A stretch of DNA of 64,000 bases from Bacteroidetes bacterium 43-93 (GTDB lineage: Bacteria > Bacteroidota > Bacteroidia > Chitinophagales > Chitinophagaceae), in assembly GCA_001897855.1 (NCBI GenBank), contig MKUO01000007.1, positions 248,001 through 312,000 on the forward strand, read 5' to 3'. Position numbers and translations under genes: made by a program. The notes beneath the pieces were generated by a model. That model worked only from the letters and a program-made list of their open reading frames with translations, had not been told where the DNA came from and did no database searches. Positions within the stretch are counted from its first letter, which is position 1, and every line of letters starts with the position of its first letter. This document shows, in pieces, positions 8,057 to 17,639 of the stretch.

Positions 8057-10499
8057 AGAGCCACCCGTCAAAGAAGATGGATTAACTAAAGAAAAAGTTA
8101 AGAGTGAAGTAGCCTGTTATCATTGCGGTGCACCATGCATTACCAATAACTATGCGGTAGGCGATAAGGTTTTTTGTTGCGATGGTTGCAAACTGGTTTA
8201 TGAAATCCTTGATGAGAATGGGCTTTGCAATTATTATAAGATCCAGAACCACCCGGGGCTGACGCAGGTAAAAGCAAGGCGCAGCGATAAATATGCCTAC
8301 CTGGATAATGCGGACATTTCACAAAAGCTGCTTACTTTCTCTGACGGAAAACATGCTGTTGTTACCTTATACATACCGGGCATACATTGCAGTTCCTGCA
8401 TGTGGCTGCTGGAACATTTACCTAAGATAAGACCTGCGATTACCGACAGCAGGCTCAACTTTACTAATAAAGAGGTAACCATTCATTACCTGCAGCAGGA
8501 GATCACATTACGTGAAATTGTAGACCTGCTGACAACCATTGGTTACGAACCATATATAAGCCTAGAAGATGGTAGCGCAAAAAAAGCAAAAGCATCAAAC
8601 AAAAAGAAGGTATATAAGCTTGGTGTTGCCGGGTTTTGCTTCGGTAACATTATGATGCTCAGCTTCCCGGAATATCTATCGGGCAACCTGGGCATAGAAC
8701 ATCAGTACGTACAACTCTTCCGCTATCTGAACCTGGTATTGGCATTGCCGGTATTCTTTTTCAGTGCTTCTGAATTTTTTACATCTGCATGGGCCGGGTT
8801 GAAGCAAAAAATGCTGAATATTGATGCGCCTATTGTTTTGGCTTTGATCATTACATTCGGCCGAAGTCTCTATGAGATATTTACCAATACAGGCAGTGGC
8901 TATCTCGATAGTATGTCGGGCATTGTATTCTTTATGCTGGTAGGCCGGCTGGTGCAGGATCAGGCCTATAAATCTATTTCCTTCAATCGCGATTATAAGT
9001 CCTATTTCCCCATAGCGGTGAATGTAGTTACTGATAGCGGCACGGAAGCAAGGCCATTGCAGGATCTGAAAGAGAAAGATGTTGTAGAACTGCATAACGA
9101 TGAGATCATACCTGCCGATGGCGTAGTGCTGAAGGGTAATGCCAACATCGATTACGGATTTGTAACAGGTGAAAGCGAGCCTGTAAAAATTGAAAAAGGT
9201 AATATCGTTTATGCCGGTGGTAAACAGAAAGGCGATAACCTGACAATACAATTGATAAAGCCTGTTGCCGGCAGCTACCTTACGTCATTATGGAACCATT
9301 ATAGTTTTTCAAAAAACAAGCAGGAAGAGAATAATAGCAAGAGCATCATACATGTACTGAGCAAATATTTTACGATCATTCTTTTTGTACTTGCTGGCAT
9401 TACGGCGGCATTCTGGGCTTTGAATGATCCTGCTAAACTTTTGCCAAGTGTATCCGCGATGCTGATAGTCGCTTGTCCTTGCGCACTACTGCTATCTGCA
9501 AATTATACCAATGGTAACTTGTTGCGTTTGCTGAGTAATAATGGTCTCTTTCTGAGAGATTCCACTGTCATAGAGCAATTAGGTAAAGTAGATCATATCA
9601 TTTTCGATAAAACAGGTACGCTTACCCAAGGTAGTTCGCATTTTAGTACATCTGGGCATGAGCTTACAGATTATGAGCGCAGGCTTGTGTATAGCGTGAT
9701 ACAGCCGAGTTCGCACCCCTATAGTAAGGCTTTATCCGCCTTTCTGGGAAGTTATTCGCCGGTACCATCAGATGACTGGAAGGAATTTACCGGTAAAGGT
9801 ATCAGCGCTTACATTGATGGCAATCTTGTAAAAGTAGGTTCCGCGATATTCGTAGGCGTTGATATGCAGCCCAAAGATGTGAAGCCATCACTTTACATCA
9901 GGATCAACGATGATGTCACTGCATTTTATATCAATCCTGTTTTGCGTGATGCTGTACCACAATTGATACCACAACTGGCATCGGTTTATGATCTGTCAAT
10001 GCTTTCAGGCGACAACGATGCGCAAAGATCGATATTGAAAGGCCTGTTTGGTAATAAAGGAACATTACTTTTTGAACAGAAACCGCACGACAAACTCAGG
10101 TATATAGAAAAATTACAACAGGGTCGTCATCAAACACTCATGATAGGAGATGGGTTGAATGACGCGGGGGCTTTACAACAAAGTAATGTAGGTATTACGC
10201 TCGCCGATGATATTAACAATTTCTCACCCTCCTGCGATGCTATATTGGATGCCTCTAAAATGGGAAAACTTCCTTCTTTACTCAGGCTCTCCCGATGGGG
10301 TAAGTATATTATCGGTTTTTCATTCCTGGTATCCATAGTGTATAATATCATTGGGCTGGCCATATCTATGCAGGGCAATATGAGCCCGATGAAGGCAGCT
10401 ATATTAATGCCGGTCAGCACTTTGAGCATCGTACTTATCTCTACCGGTGTCAGCAGTATAGTAGCTGCCGGGATGAAACTTTCTTTAAAAAGTCAATAG
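8043..10499 (+). CDS. ccoI: Heavy-metal (Cu) P1B-type ATPase, cbb3 maturation type
   Basis: N-terminal CYHCG...CCDGCKLVY, CSSCMWLLE, CPCALLLS, DKTGTLT; upstream of ccoS/ccoNO. Confidence 0.9.
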   Translation: MPTVKEPPVKEDGLTKEKVKSEVACYHCGAPCITNNYAVGDKVFCCDGCKLVYEILDENGLCNYYKIQNHPGLTQVKARRSDKYAYLDNADISQKLLTFSDGKHAVVTLYIPGIHCSSCMWLLEHLPKIRPAITDSRLNFTNKEVTIHYLQQEITLREIVDLLTTIGYEPYISLEDGSAKKAKASNKKKVYKLGVAGFCFGNIMMLSFPEYLSGNLGIEHQYVQLFRYLNLVLALPVFFFSASEFFTSAWAGLKQKMLNIDAPIVLALIITFGRSLYEIFTNTGSGYLDSMSGIVFFMLVGRLVQDQAYKSISFNRDYKSYFPIAVNVVTDSGTEARPLQDLKEKDVVELHNDEIIPADGVVLKGNANIDYGFVTGESEPVKIEKGNIVYAGGKQKGDNLTIQLIKPVAGSYLTSLWNHYSFSKNKQEENNSKSIIHVLSKYFTIILFVLAGITAAFWALNDPAKLLPSVSAMLIVACPCALLLSANYTNGNLLRLLSNNGLFLRDSTVIEQLGKVDHIIFDKTGTLTQGSSHFSTSGHELTDYERRLVYSVIQPSSHPYSKALSAFLGSYSPVPSDDWKEFTGKGISAYIDGNLVKVGSAIFVGVDMQPKDVKPSLYIRINDDVTAFYINPVLRDAVPQLIPQLASVYDLSMLSGDNDAQRSILKGLFGNKGTLLFEQKPHDKLRYIEKLQQGRHQTLMIGDGLNDAGALQQSNVGITLADDINNFSPSCDAILDASKMGKLPSLLRLSRWGKYIIGFSFLVSIVYNIIGLAISMQGNMSPMKAAILMPVSTLSIVLISTGVSSIVAAGMKLSLKSQ

Positions 10500-10512
10500 A
10501 ATTTTAAGAATC

Positions 10513-10577
10513 TGATAACAATCATGTTTTCGCATGAGTGTGGTCATGGAGCGGGGGATAAGTGCGTAATAGTTTTG
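10513..10577 (+). promoter_or_regulatory. Tandem Fnr/Crp-type sites and -7 box upstream of the cco operon
   Basis: TGATAACAATCA 10513-10524; TGAGTGTGGTCA 10535-10546; TAGTTTTG 10570-10577. Confidence 0.75.
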
Positions 10578-10598
10578 AGGCATAATTAAAACCAATAG

Positions 10599-10757
10599 AT
10601 GAGCGCGCTTTATATCCTGATTTTCGCAAGTATCATAGTAGCCGCCTTTTTCCTTTTTGCATTTGTATGGAGCGTAAAAAGTGACCAGTTCGAAGATAAG
10701 AGCGGGGCAGCCATGAGAATACTCTATGATGACGAAGTAAATCAAAACCTAAACTGA
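10599..10757 (+). CDS. ccoS: cbb3-type cytochrome oxidase assembly protein CcoS
   Basis: 52 aa: MSALYILIFASIIVAAFFLFAFVWSVKSDQFEDKSGAAMRILYDDEVNQNLN. Confidence 0.85.
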   Translation: MSALYILIFASIIVAAFFLFAFVWSVKSDQFEDKSGAAMRILYDDEVNQNLN

Positions 10758-10777
10758 TAATCTTAAAGACAGAATAA

Positions 10778-12922
10778 ATGACCAACAGTTCGCAATTAGA
10801 AAAATTCTATTACGACAACAAGATCGTAAAATGGTTTGCATACGCAACCATATTCTGGGGTCTTGTTGGTATGCTTGCCGGCCTTCTAGCCGCATTTCAG
10901 CTGGTGTTCCCCGTACTGAACATGAATACCGCAGCCACTACATTTGGCCGTGTACGCCCCGTGCATACCAATGCAGTGATCTTTGCCTTTGTAGGTAACG
11001 GTATTTTTATGGGCGTTTATTATTCTCTGCAGCGCCTTTGTAAAGCCAGGATGTTTAACGATTTTCTGAGCAAATTGCATTTTTGGGGCTGGCAGCTGAT
11101 CATTGTTCTTGCTGCTATAACCTTACTTGCCGGTTATACAACAGGCAAGGAATATGCCGAGCTGGAATGGCCGATAGATATACTGATCACATTAGTATGG
11201 GTGGTATTTGGTATCAATATGTTTGGTACCATTATCAAACGTCGCGAGCGTCACTTGTATGTTGCCATCTGGTTCTATATAGCCACATTCGTTACGGTGG
11301 CTATGTTGCATATCGTTAACTCCTGGGAGATCCCTTTCAGCCCGCTTAAATCTTATTCATGGTACGCTGGCGTGCAGGATGCATTGGTACAATGGTGGTA
11401 TGGACACAATGCCGTGGCATTCTTCCTTACTACGCCTTACCTGGGCATTATGTACTACTTCCTGCCTAAGATCGCAAACAGGCCGGTATATTCTTACAGG
11501 CTTTCCATTATACACTTCTGGGCGCTGATATTTATTTATATCTGGGCCGGGCCACACCACTTACTATACACTGCCTTGCCCGACTGGGCACAGTCGCTCG
11601 GTACTGTGTTTTCTGTAATGTTGATAGCGCCATCATGGGGTGGTATGCTGAATGGATTGCTAACACTACGCGGTGCATGGGATAAAGTGCGTGAAGATGT
11701 TACGCTGAAATTCCTGGTAGTAGCTGTTACAGCATACGGTATGGCAACTTTCGAAGGCCCGATGCTGAGCTTAAAGAGCGTTAATGCTATCAGCCACTTT
11801 ACAGACTGGACCATTGCCCACGTACACGTAGGCGCCCTCGGCTGGAATGGCTTCCTCACCTTTGGTGTGCTGTACTGGCTGATACCGCGGATATTCAGAA
11901 CTAATCTTTACTCAACCAAGCTGGCTAACTGGCACTTCTGGATCGGTACGCTGGGTATAGTATTCTACGTAGTTCCAATGTACTGGGCTGGCTTTATGCA
12001 AAGCCTGGCATGGAAAGAATTTACCCCTGAAGGCCAATTGAAATATCAATTCCTGGAAACCGTTACACAAATGAGGCCTTTCTATGCTATGCGTGGTATA
12101 GGTGGAACGTTATTCCTCATTGGTGCCGTAATGATGACCTATAACCTGATACGTACTGCACGTGCCGGTAAAGCATTGAATGATGAGCCTGCAGAAGCAG
12201 CACCATTAAGTAAAGTATTTGTGGAAGAGCATGGCAGCTACCACTGGCACCGCTGGATTGAACGTCGCCCTGTGCAGATGCTTGTATTTAGCTTGATTGT
12301 AGTGGCTATAGGTGGTATGATCGAGATCATCCCAACTTTCCTGATAAAATCTAATATTCCAACTATCAGCAGTGTGAAACCATACACACCACTTGAATTG
12401 CAGGGCCGCGATATCTATGTGCGCGAAGGATGTTATACTTGTCATAGCCAGATGGTGCGTCCATTCCGCAGTGAAGTGGCCCGTTATGGCGAATACTCAA
12501 AAGCCGGTGAATTTGTGTACGATCACCCATTCCAATGGGGTAGCAAGCGTACCGGTCCCGACCTGGCGCGTATTGGTGGCAAATATCCGGACAGCTGGCA
12601 CTTCAATCATATGTATGAGCCAAGTAGTATGTCTCCGGGTTCTGTAATGCCTTCCTATTCATGGCTGTTCGAAAATGAGATAGATACAGGTATCACGGGT
12701 GCCAAGATCAGGGCTATGCAAACCCTTGGTGTTCCTTACCCTGAGGGCTACGATAAAACAGCTAATGCCGACCTGATGAAACAGGCTGAGGGCATCAAAG
12801 AAAGCCTGGCAAAAGATAAAATACAGATCAAGAGCGACAGGGAGATCGTAGCATTGATCGCATATCTGCAGCGCGTAGGTAAAGACATCAAACTGCAGCA
12901 AAAAACAGTTGCCAGTAACTAA
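10778..12922 (+). CDS. ccoN: Fused cbb3-type cytochrome c oxidase subunits I and II (CcoN-CcoO)
   Basis: CcoN core with heme/Cu His motifs; C-terminal CcoO GCYTCHSQMVRPFRSE. Confidence 0.95.
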   Translation: MTNSSQLEKFYYDNKIVKWFAYATIFWGLVGMLAGLLAAFQLVFPVLNMNTAATTFGRVRPVHTNAVIFAFVGNGIFMGVYYSLQRLCKARMFNDFLSKLHFWGWQLIIVLAAITLLAGYTTGKEYAELEWPIDILITLVWVVFGINMFGTIIKRRERHLYVAIWFYIATFVTVAMLHIVNSWEIPFSPLKSYSWYAGVQDALVQWWYGHNAVAFFLTTPYLGIMYYFLPKIANRPVYSYRLSIIHFWALIFIYIWAGPHHLLYTALPDWAQSLGTVFSVMLIAPSWGGMLNGLLTLRGAWDKVREDVTLKFLVVAVTAYGMATFEGPMLSLKSVNAISHFTDWTIAHVHVGALGWNGFLTFGVLYWLIPRIFRTNLYSTKLANWHFWIGTLGIVFYVVPMYWAGFMQSLAWKEFTPEGQLKYQFLETVTQMRPFYAMRGIGGTLFLIGAVMMTYNLIRTARAGKALNDEPAEAAPLSKVFVEEHGSYHWHRWIERRPVQMLVFSLIVVAIGGMIEIIPTFLIKSNIPTISSVKPYTPLELQGRDIYVREGCYTCHSQMVRPFRSEVARYGEYSKAGEFVYDHPFQWGSKRTGPDLARIGGKYPDSWHFNHMYEPSSMSPGSVMPSYSWLFENEIDTGITGAKIRAMQTLGVPYPEGYDKTANADLMKQAEGIKESLAKDKIQIKSDREIVALIAYLQRVGKDIKLQQKTVASN

Positions 12923-12941
12923 CCATTAAATACCAGTTAAG

Positions 12942-13118
12942 ATGAAATTCAAATATTATTTAGAGCATATAACCGGGGTAAGCATTTATCCTATGGTATC
13001 ATTACTCATATTCATTGTGTTTTTTACGGCGTTGACTATATGGGCTTTAAAAGCGAAAAAGTCATACATAACGGAGGTGAAGAACATACCCCTTGGAAAT
13101 AATAATGATAACAATTAA
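12942..13118 (+). CDS. ccoQ: cbb3 oxidase small subunit CcoQ-like
   Basis: 58 aa, one TM: MKFKYYLEHITGVSIYPMVSLLIFIVFFTALTIWALKAKKSYITEVKNIPLGNNNDNN; between ccoNO and ccoP. Confidence 0.7.
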   Translation: MKFKYYLEHITGVSIYPMVSLLIFIVFFTALTIWALKAKKSYITEVKNIPLGNNNDNN

Positions 13119-14268
13119 TAAACCGCAACATATGCGTATCCATAAAAAAATAGCATCTTTTTTAACCTTAATAATAATGTCTCCTTTAGTGGTGAATGCA
13201 GCCGATGCCGCAGCCGCTACGGCAGACAAGCCTGAAGCAAGCAGTTTTAACGCTATGCTGATAGTATTGGTTAGCCTTTCATTGATACTGCTGCTGGCAA
13301 TTTTTATTCTCGGTAATACTTTGTTGCAACTGTCTCTTGCCTATAGGGACAAGTTGCGCGAAAAAAGGAGCGGCGTTACTTCAAAAGTAATGTTGCTGTT
13401 GCTCGGTGCAACGCTTGCAAGCCATAGGGTAATGGCAGAGGACGCAGCGCCTGCACCCGTTCAAAAATTCATCAGCGGCATGCCTTCTGATAAGTTTTAC
13501 GCGCTGATAGGCATAGTGGGTTTAGAGCTGCTGGTGATCATTGCCCTTGTATTGGTTATCAGAACGATGGTAAGAATAATGAGCGGCAAGGTTGAAGTGG
13601 AAGCGGTACGTGCGCTGGCACCTAAAGTTTCTTTCTGGGACCGTTTCAACAAAGTGGTGCCTATAGAGAAGGAAAAGGATATTATGCTGGACCACGACTA
13701 TGATGGTATCCGTGAACTGGATAATAGCCTCCCTCCCTGGTGGAAGTATGGCTTTTACCTCACAATTGTTGTCGCTGTAGTGTATCTCTGGTATTACCAC
13801 GGTGGTGGTAATGGCCCAAGCTCTTATGATGAATATGTTGCTGAAGTGCAGAAAGGAGAAGAGGTGAAAGCAGCCTACCTGGCAAAAACAGCAAATAATG
13901 TAGATGAGAATACGGTACAAATGGCTGATGCAGCCGGTATTGCAGCCGGGCAGACTATCTTTCAGAGCACCTGTTCTCCATGCCATGCAAAAGACGGCGG
14001 TGGCGGTGTAGGCCCTAACCTTACAGATGAGTACTGGCTGCACGGTGGCGGGCTAAAAGATGTATTCAAATCCATTAAGTATGGTTGGGCAGATAAAGGC
14101 ATGAAAAGCTGGAAGGATGATTTTTCTCCTAACCAGATCGCCCAGCTCGCCAGTTATGTAAAATCATTAAAAGGTACGCATCCTGCCGCACCAAAAGACA
14201 AACAGGGTGAATTGTATATAGAAGGTGGTGCAGCTAAAGACAGCACAAAGGTTGTAGCATCTAAATAG
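13093..14268 (+). CDS. ccoP: cbb3 oxidase subunit III, cytochrome c (CcoP); true start may be 13105 or 13132
   Basis: DHDYDGIRELDNSLPPWWKYGFYLTI and CSPCHAKDGGGGVGPNLTDEYWLHGG. Confidence 0.9.
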   Translation: MEIIMITINKPQHMRIHKKIASFLTLIIMSPLVVNAADAAAATADKPEASSFNAMLIVLVSLSLILLLAIFILGNTLLQLSLAYRDKLREKRSGVTSKVMLLLLGATLASHRVMAEDAAPAPVQKFISGMPSDKFYALIGIVGLELLVIIALVLVIRTMVRIMSGKVEVEAVRALAPKVSFWDRFNKVVPIEKEKDIMLDHDYDGIRELDNSLPPWWKYGFYLTIVVAVVYLWYYHGGGNGPSSYDEYVAEVQKGEEVKAAYLAKTANNVDENTVQMADAAGIAAGQTIFQSTCSPCHAKDGGGGVGPNLTDEYWLHGGGLKDVFKSIKYGWADKGMKSWKDDFSPNQIAQLASYVKSLKGTHPAAPKDKQGELYIEGGAAKDSTKVVASK

Positions 14269-14285
14269 AAATAATCAACACAAAG

Positions 14286-15683
14286 ATGAGTACGGTAGAA
14301 GGATCGTTTAGGGATAAGGTAGCAACGGTAGATAAGTCGGGCAAGCGGATATGGATGTTTCCTCAGAAGCCTGAAGGTAAATTATACAATGCCCGTACAT
14401 GGGTGAGCATAGCGTACCTGGTGATATTTTTTGTTTTGCCTTTTATAAAAATAAAGGGACACCCTTTATTCCTGATAAACATCCTGGAACGTAAGTTTAT
14501 ATTATTCGGACAGATATTCTGGCCACAGGACTTTTTCATCTTTGGCCTCGGCATGGTGGTGTTCATTGTATTTATTGCCTTGTTCACCGTTGTCTTCGGG
14601 CGTATATTTTGCGGGTGGATATGCCCACAAACCATTTTCATGGAAATGATATTTCGTAAGCTGGAATATTGGATTGAAGGCAGCGCCGCAGAACAAAAAA
14701 TTCTTAAAAGCCAGCCCTGGAATACCGATAAAGTATTTAAGAAAGGATTAAAATGGTTTGTATTCTGGGTAGTGAGTTTCCTCATTGCTAATACTTTTCT
14801 CGCTTACGTGATAGGAATTGATGAACTCAGAGAAATTGTATCAGAACCTATAAGTCACCATGTAGGTGGTTTTATAGCCCTGGTAGTATTCACCACTGTA
14901 TTCTTCTTTATTTACTCATCCATGCGCGAGCAGGTTTGTACTGTTGTATGTCCTTATGGCCGTATGCAGGGGGTATTGCTTGATAAAGATTCTATCGTGG
15001 TGAGCTATGATTATGTACGCGGTGAGCCAAGAGGTAAATTTAAAAAGAACGAAGAACGTAGCAATGGCGACTGCATAGATTGTATGCAATGTGTAAAGGT
15101 TTGTCCTACAGGTATAGACATTCGCAATGGTACACAACTGGAATGTGTTAACTGTACGGCTTGTATTGATGCCTGCAATAAAATGATGGCAGCCGTAAAT
15201 CTGCCGCAGGGATTGATCCGTTATGCTTCCGAAAACAATATCAGCAAAAAGCAACCCTTACGCTTCACCGGCCGCATGAAGGCATATACTGCAGTAATGA
15301 TCGTTATGCTGAGTGTGGAAGTATTCCTGCTGGCAAGCCGTACAGATGTTGGTATATCTATCTTACGTACTCCGGGCCAGCTGTACCAGGAGCAGCCTGG
15401 CCAGCAATTGAGTAACCTGTATAATTATAAATTCCTGAATAAAACTTACGATGATAAGCAGCTGGAACTAAAACCGGAAAATTTTAAAGGCACTATTAAA
15501 CTGGTAGGTGAAGAAAAGCTGAAAGTGCCTAAAGAAAAGTATGCTTCCGGTTCTATGTTTATCTATATGGATAAATCAGCAGTAAAACACAGAAAGACAC
15601 CGTTACAGATAGGTGTGTATGAAAACGGTAAAAAGATACAGGTGATTAATACTTCTTTCCTTGGCCCATTTAGCGACAATTAA
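14286..15683 (+). CDS. ccoG: cbb3 oxidase accessory polyferredoxin CcoG
   Basis: CGWICPQTIFMEMIFR; CIDCMQCVKVCPTGIDIRNG; CVNCTACIDACN. Confidence 0.93.
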   Translation: MSTVEGSFRDKVATVDKSGKRIWMFPQKPEGKLYNARTWVSIAYLVIFFVLPFIKIKGHPLFLINILERKFILFGQIFWPQDFFIFGLGMVVFIVFIALFTVVFGRIFCGWICPQTIFMEMIFRKLEYWIEGSAAEQKILKSQPWNTDKVFKKGLKWFVFWVVSFLIANTFLAYVIGIDELREIVSEPISHHVGGFIALVVFTTVFFFIYSSMREQVCTVVCPYGRMQGVLLDKDSIVVSYDYVRGEPRGKFKKNEERSNGDCIDCMQCVKVCPTGIDIRNGTQLECVNCTACIDACNKMMAAVNLPQGLIRYASENNISKKQPLRFTGRMKAYTAVMIVMLSVEVFLLASRTDVGISILRTPGQLYQEQPGQQLSNLYNYKFLNKTYDDKQLELKPENFKGTIKLVGEEKLKVPKEKYASGSMFIYMDKSAVKHRKTPLQIGVYENGKKIQVINTSFLGPFSDN

Positions 15684-15694
15684 AATTATAGATT

Positions 15695-16144
15695 ATGAGT
15701 ATCATGAAAATGAATTGGGGAGCAAGAATAGCTATTTTATACGGCGGTTTTGTAGCCATTATTGTGACACTGGTAGTAGGCAGTATGCATCAGAGTTTTG
15801 ACCTGGTGAGCCCCGACTACTATTCGCAGGAAATAAAATATCAGCAAGTGATAGATGCCGGTAAAAACCAGGCTGCGCTATCATCTCCTGTATCGGTGCA
15901 TGCAGATCAGAAGAATGTAGTGATCCAATTCCCTGCTGAGTTCCTTGGAAAAGAAGTAACCGGCGATATAGATTTCTATTCACCCGTTAGTACATCTATG
16001 GATAGACATGTGCCTATACAGGTAAGTAATAATGCTATGGTTATTGCGAGAAATACCCTGCACACTACATCATACAATGTAAAAATATCCTGGAGGGCAG
16101 ATGGAAAGGCCTACTACCAGCAAACAGACTTAACCTTACGTTGA
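15695..16144 (+). CDS. ccoH: FixH/CcoH family protein
   Basis: N-terminal TM, SPDYYSQEIKYQQVID motif, position after ccoG. Confidence 0.8.
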   Translation: MSIMKMNWGARIAILYGGFVAIIVTLVVGSMHQSFDLVSPDYYSQEIKYQQVIDAGKNQAALSSPVSVHADQKNVVIQFPAEFLGKEVTGDIDFYSPVSTSMDRHVPIQVSNNAMVIARNTLHTTSYNVKISWRADGKAYYQQTDLTLR

Positions 16145-16145
16145 T

Positions 16146-16856
16146 ATGAATAGCTTTACATTATCAATGGCTTTCCTGATGGGGCTTACCGGCAGCTTAC
16201 ATTGTGCTGGAATGTGTGGCCCTATTATTTGGATCATGCCGTTCAACAACATGGTGGGATTACGCAAATGGGTGAGCGTGTTTTTATATCATTTTGGCCG
16301 TGTTACAGTATATGCACTGATGGCGTTGGTATTACATTCTTTTAAAAGCCTCTTTCATCCGCAATGGCAGCAGACAATATCTATAGTACTCGGTAGCGTG
16401 TTTCTACTGGCCGGTATTGTATCATTTATCCCCGGCAGTAAGTTAAAGATAGCATTGCCCTGGATGGAAGCAGTGAAGAGGCAACTAGGGAAATATATTG
16501 GTAACCCTGCAATGTCGGCCATCTTCACGAGCGGTATCCTCAATGGGCTGCTCCCCTGTGGTATGGTGTATATGGCATTGTCGGCTACCGTAAGTGCGGG
16601 AAATGCGATAAGCGCGATGGGATTGATGTATGCATTTGGTTTCGGAACCATGCCCATGTTGATATCCATCACCATATTAAAAAGAAGATTTTCTGTGCTA
16701 AACATACATTTTGCAAAACTGGTACCTGTAACCTTATTTGTCTTTGGTTCTTTATTTGTAATGCGTGGTATGAACCTGGGTATACCTTATCTGAGCCCAA
16801 AAGTTGTGGTGGAGCATAACCAGGTAAAAGCATCCTGCTGCCATAAAGCCAACTGA
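16146..16856 (+). CDS. Sulfite exporter TauE/SafE-family (cco-associated) membrane protein
   Basis: GLTGSLHCAGMCGPI and LNGLLPCGMVYMAL motifs. Confidence 0.85.
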   Translation: MNSFTLSMAFLMGLTGSLHCAGMCGPIIWIMPFNNMVGLRKWVSVFLYHFGRVTVYALMALVLHSFKSLFHPQWQQTISIVLGSVFLLAGIVSFIPGSKLKIALPWMEAVKRQLGKYIGNPAMSAIFTSGILNGLLPCGMVYMALSATVSAGNAISAMGLMYAFGFGTMPMLISITILKRRFSVLNIHFAKLVPVTLFVFGSLFVMRGMNLGIPYLSPKVVVEHNQVKASCCHKAN

Positions 16857-16940
16857 TGCTCAAAATCCTCTGAAAGGATGTTGAAAAGTCATTGCTGCAA
16901 TCACCCGGTAGTTTCTATATTGCATCTATATTGACCGATT

Positions 16941-17522
16941 ATGGAAAATTTCAAGGCAGCTTCCGAAGACCTGGAGACGATACTTACAACAGAGAGTGAG
17001 CATTTACAGAAGCTGAATGATATTGTACTGGAAGCAATTGAAGAAGAAAAGCTTTTATCGCAGAAGTTATATGAATTCGAAAACGCTAAGTTATCACTCA
17101 GCGATAAGGTAGCCGATAAAGTTGCCTTTTTCGGCGGAAGCTGGGCATTCATCATTTCGTTCATAGTTTTTATGTTAATATGGATTGGTGTAAACGTGTT
17201 TTTGTTAAGCAGGCCTTTTGATCCCTATCCGTTTATACTGCTTAACCTGTTGCTGTCTACTATTGCGGCTTTGCAGGCTCCTATTATCATTATGAGTCAG
17301 AACCGCAAGGAAGAAAAGGACAGGCAGCGCGCCATTAATGATTATATGATCAATCTGAAAGCCGAGATAGAAATAAGGAATATGCACCAGAAAATAGATC
17401 TGCTGATTTCCCGGCAAATGAAAACTATGTTCGAACTGCAGAATGTCCAGGTGAATATGATGAAGGAGATTAAAGAAGTAGTGGACCGCTTAAATGATAA
17501 CAAGAACCTCACTGATAAGTAG
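16941..17522 (+). CDS. DUF1003 family membrane protein
   Basis: ADKVAFFGGSWAFIISF...FDPYPFILLNLLLSTIAALQAPIIIMSQNRKEEKDR. Confidence 0.85.
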   Translation: MENFKAASEDLETILTTESEHLQKLNDIVLEAIEEEKLLSQKLYEFENAKLSLSDKVADKVAFFGGSWAFIISFIVFMLIWIGVNVFLLSRPFDPYPFILLNLLLSTIAALQAPIIIMSQNRKEEKDRQRAINDYMINLKAEIEIRNMHQKIDLLISRQMKTMFELQNVQVNMMKEIKEVVDRLNDNKNLTDK

Positions 17523-17551
17523 TTACCGGCGATAGTCGGTTTTTTTATGCC

Positions 17552-17616
17552 TGACGGCAATCATTTGAATCGATGATGGCACTCATAGTGTTGACCTGAT
17601 TAATGCAGCAACTTTA
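17552..17616 (+). promoter_or_regulatory. Tandem Fnr/Crp-type sites upstream of PEP synthase
   Basis: TGACGGCAATCA 17552-17563; TGATGGCACTCA 17574-17585; degenerate -7 CAACTTTA 17609-17616. Confidence 0.65.
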
Positions 17617-17639
17617 TGAAGCATAAAAAGAACATCATG

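Noticed and set aside
10778-12922. CcoN-CcoO fusion as a novelty
   Set aside because: Fused CcoNO is a known arrangement in Bacteroidota.
16871-16934. Possible twelfth tandem site upstream of the DUF1003 gene (TGAAAGGATGTT, TTGCTGCAATCA, TATATTGA)
   Set aside because: Geometry is similar but only one half-site matches well; too weak to claim.
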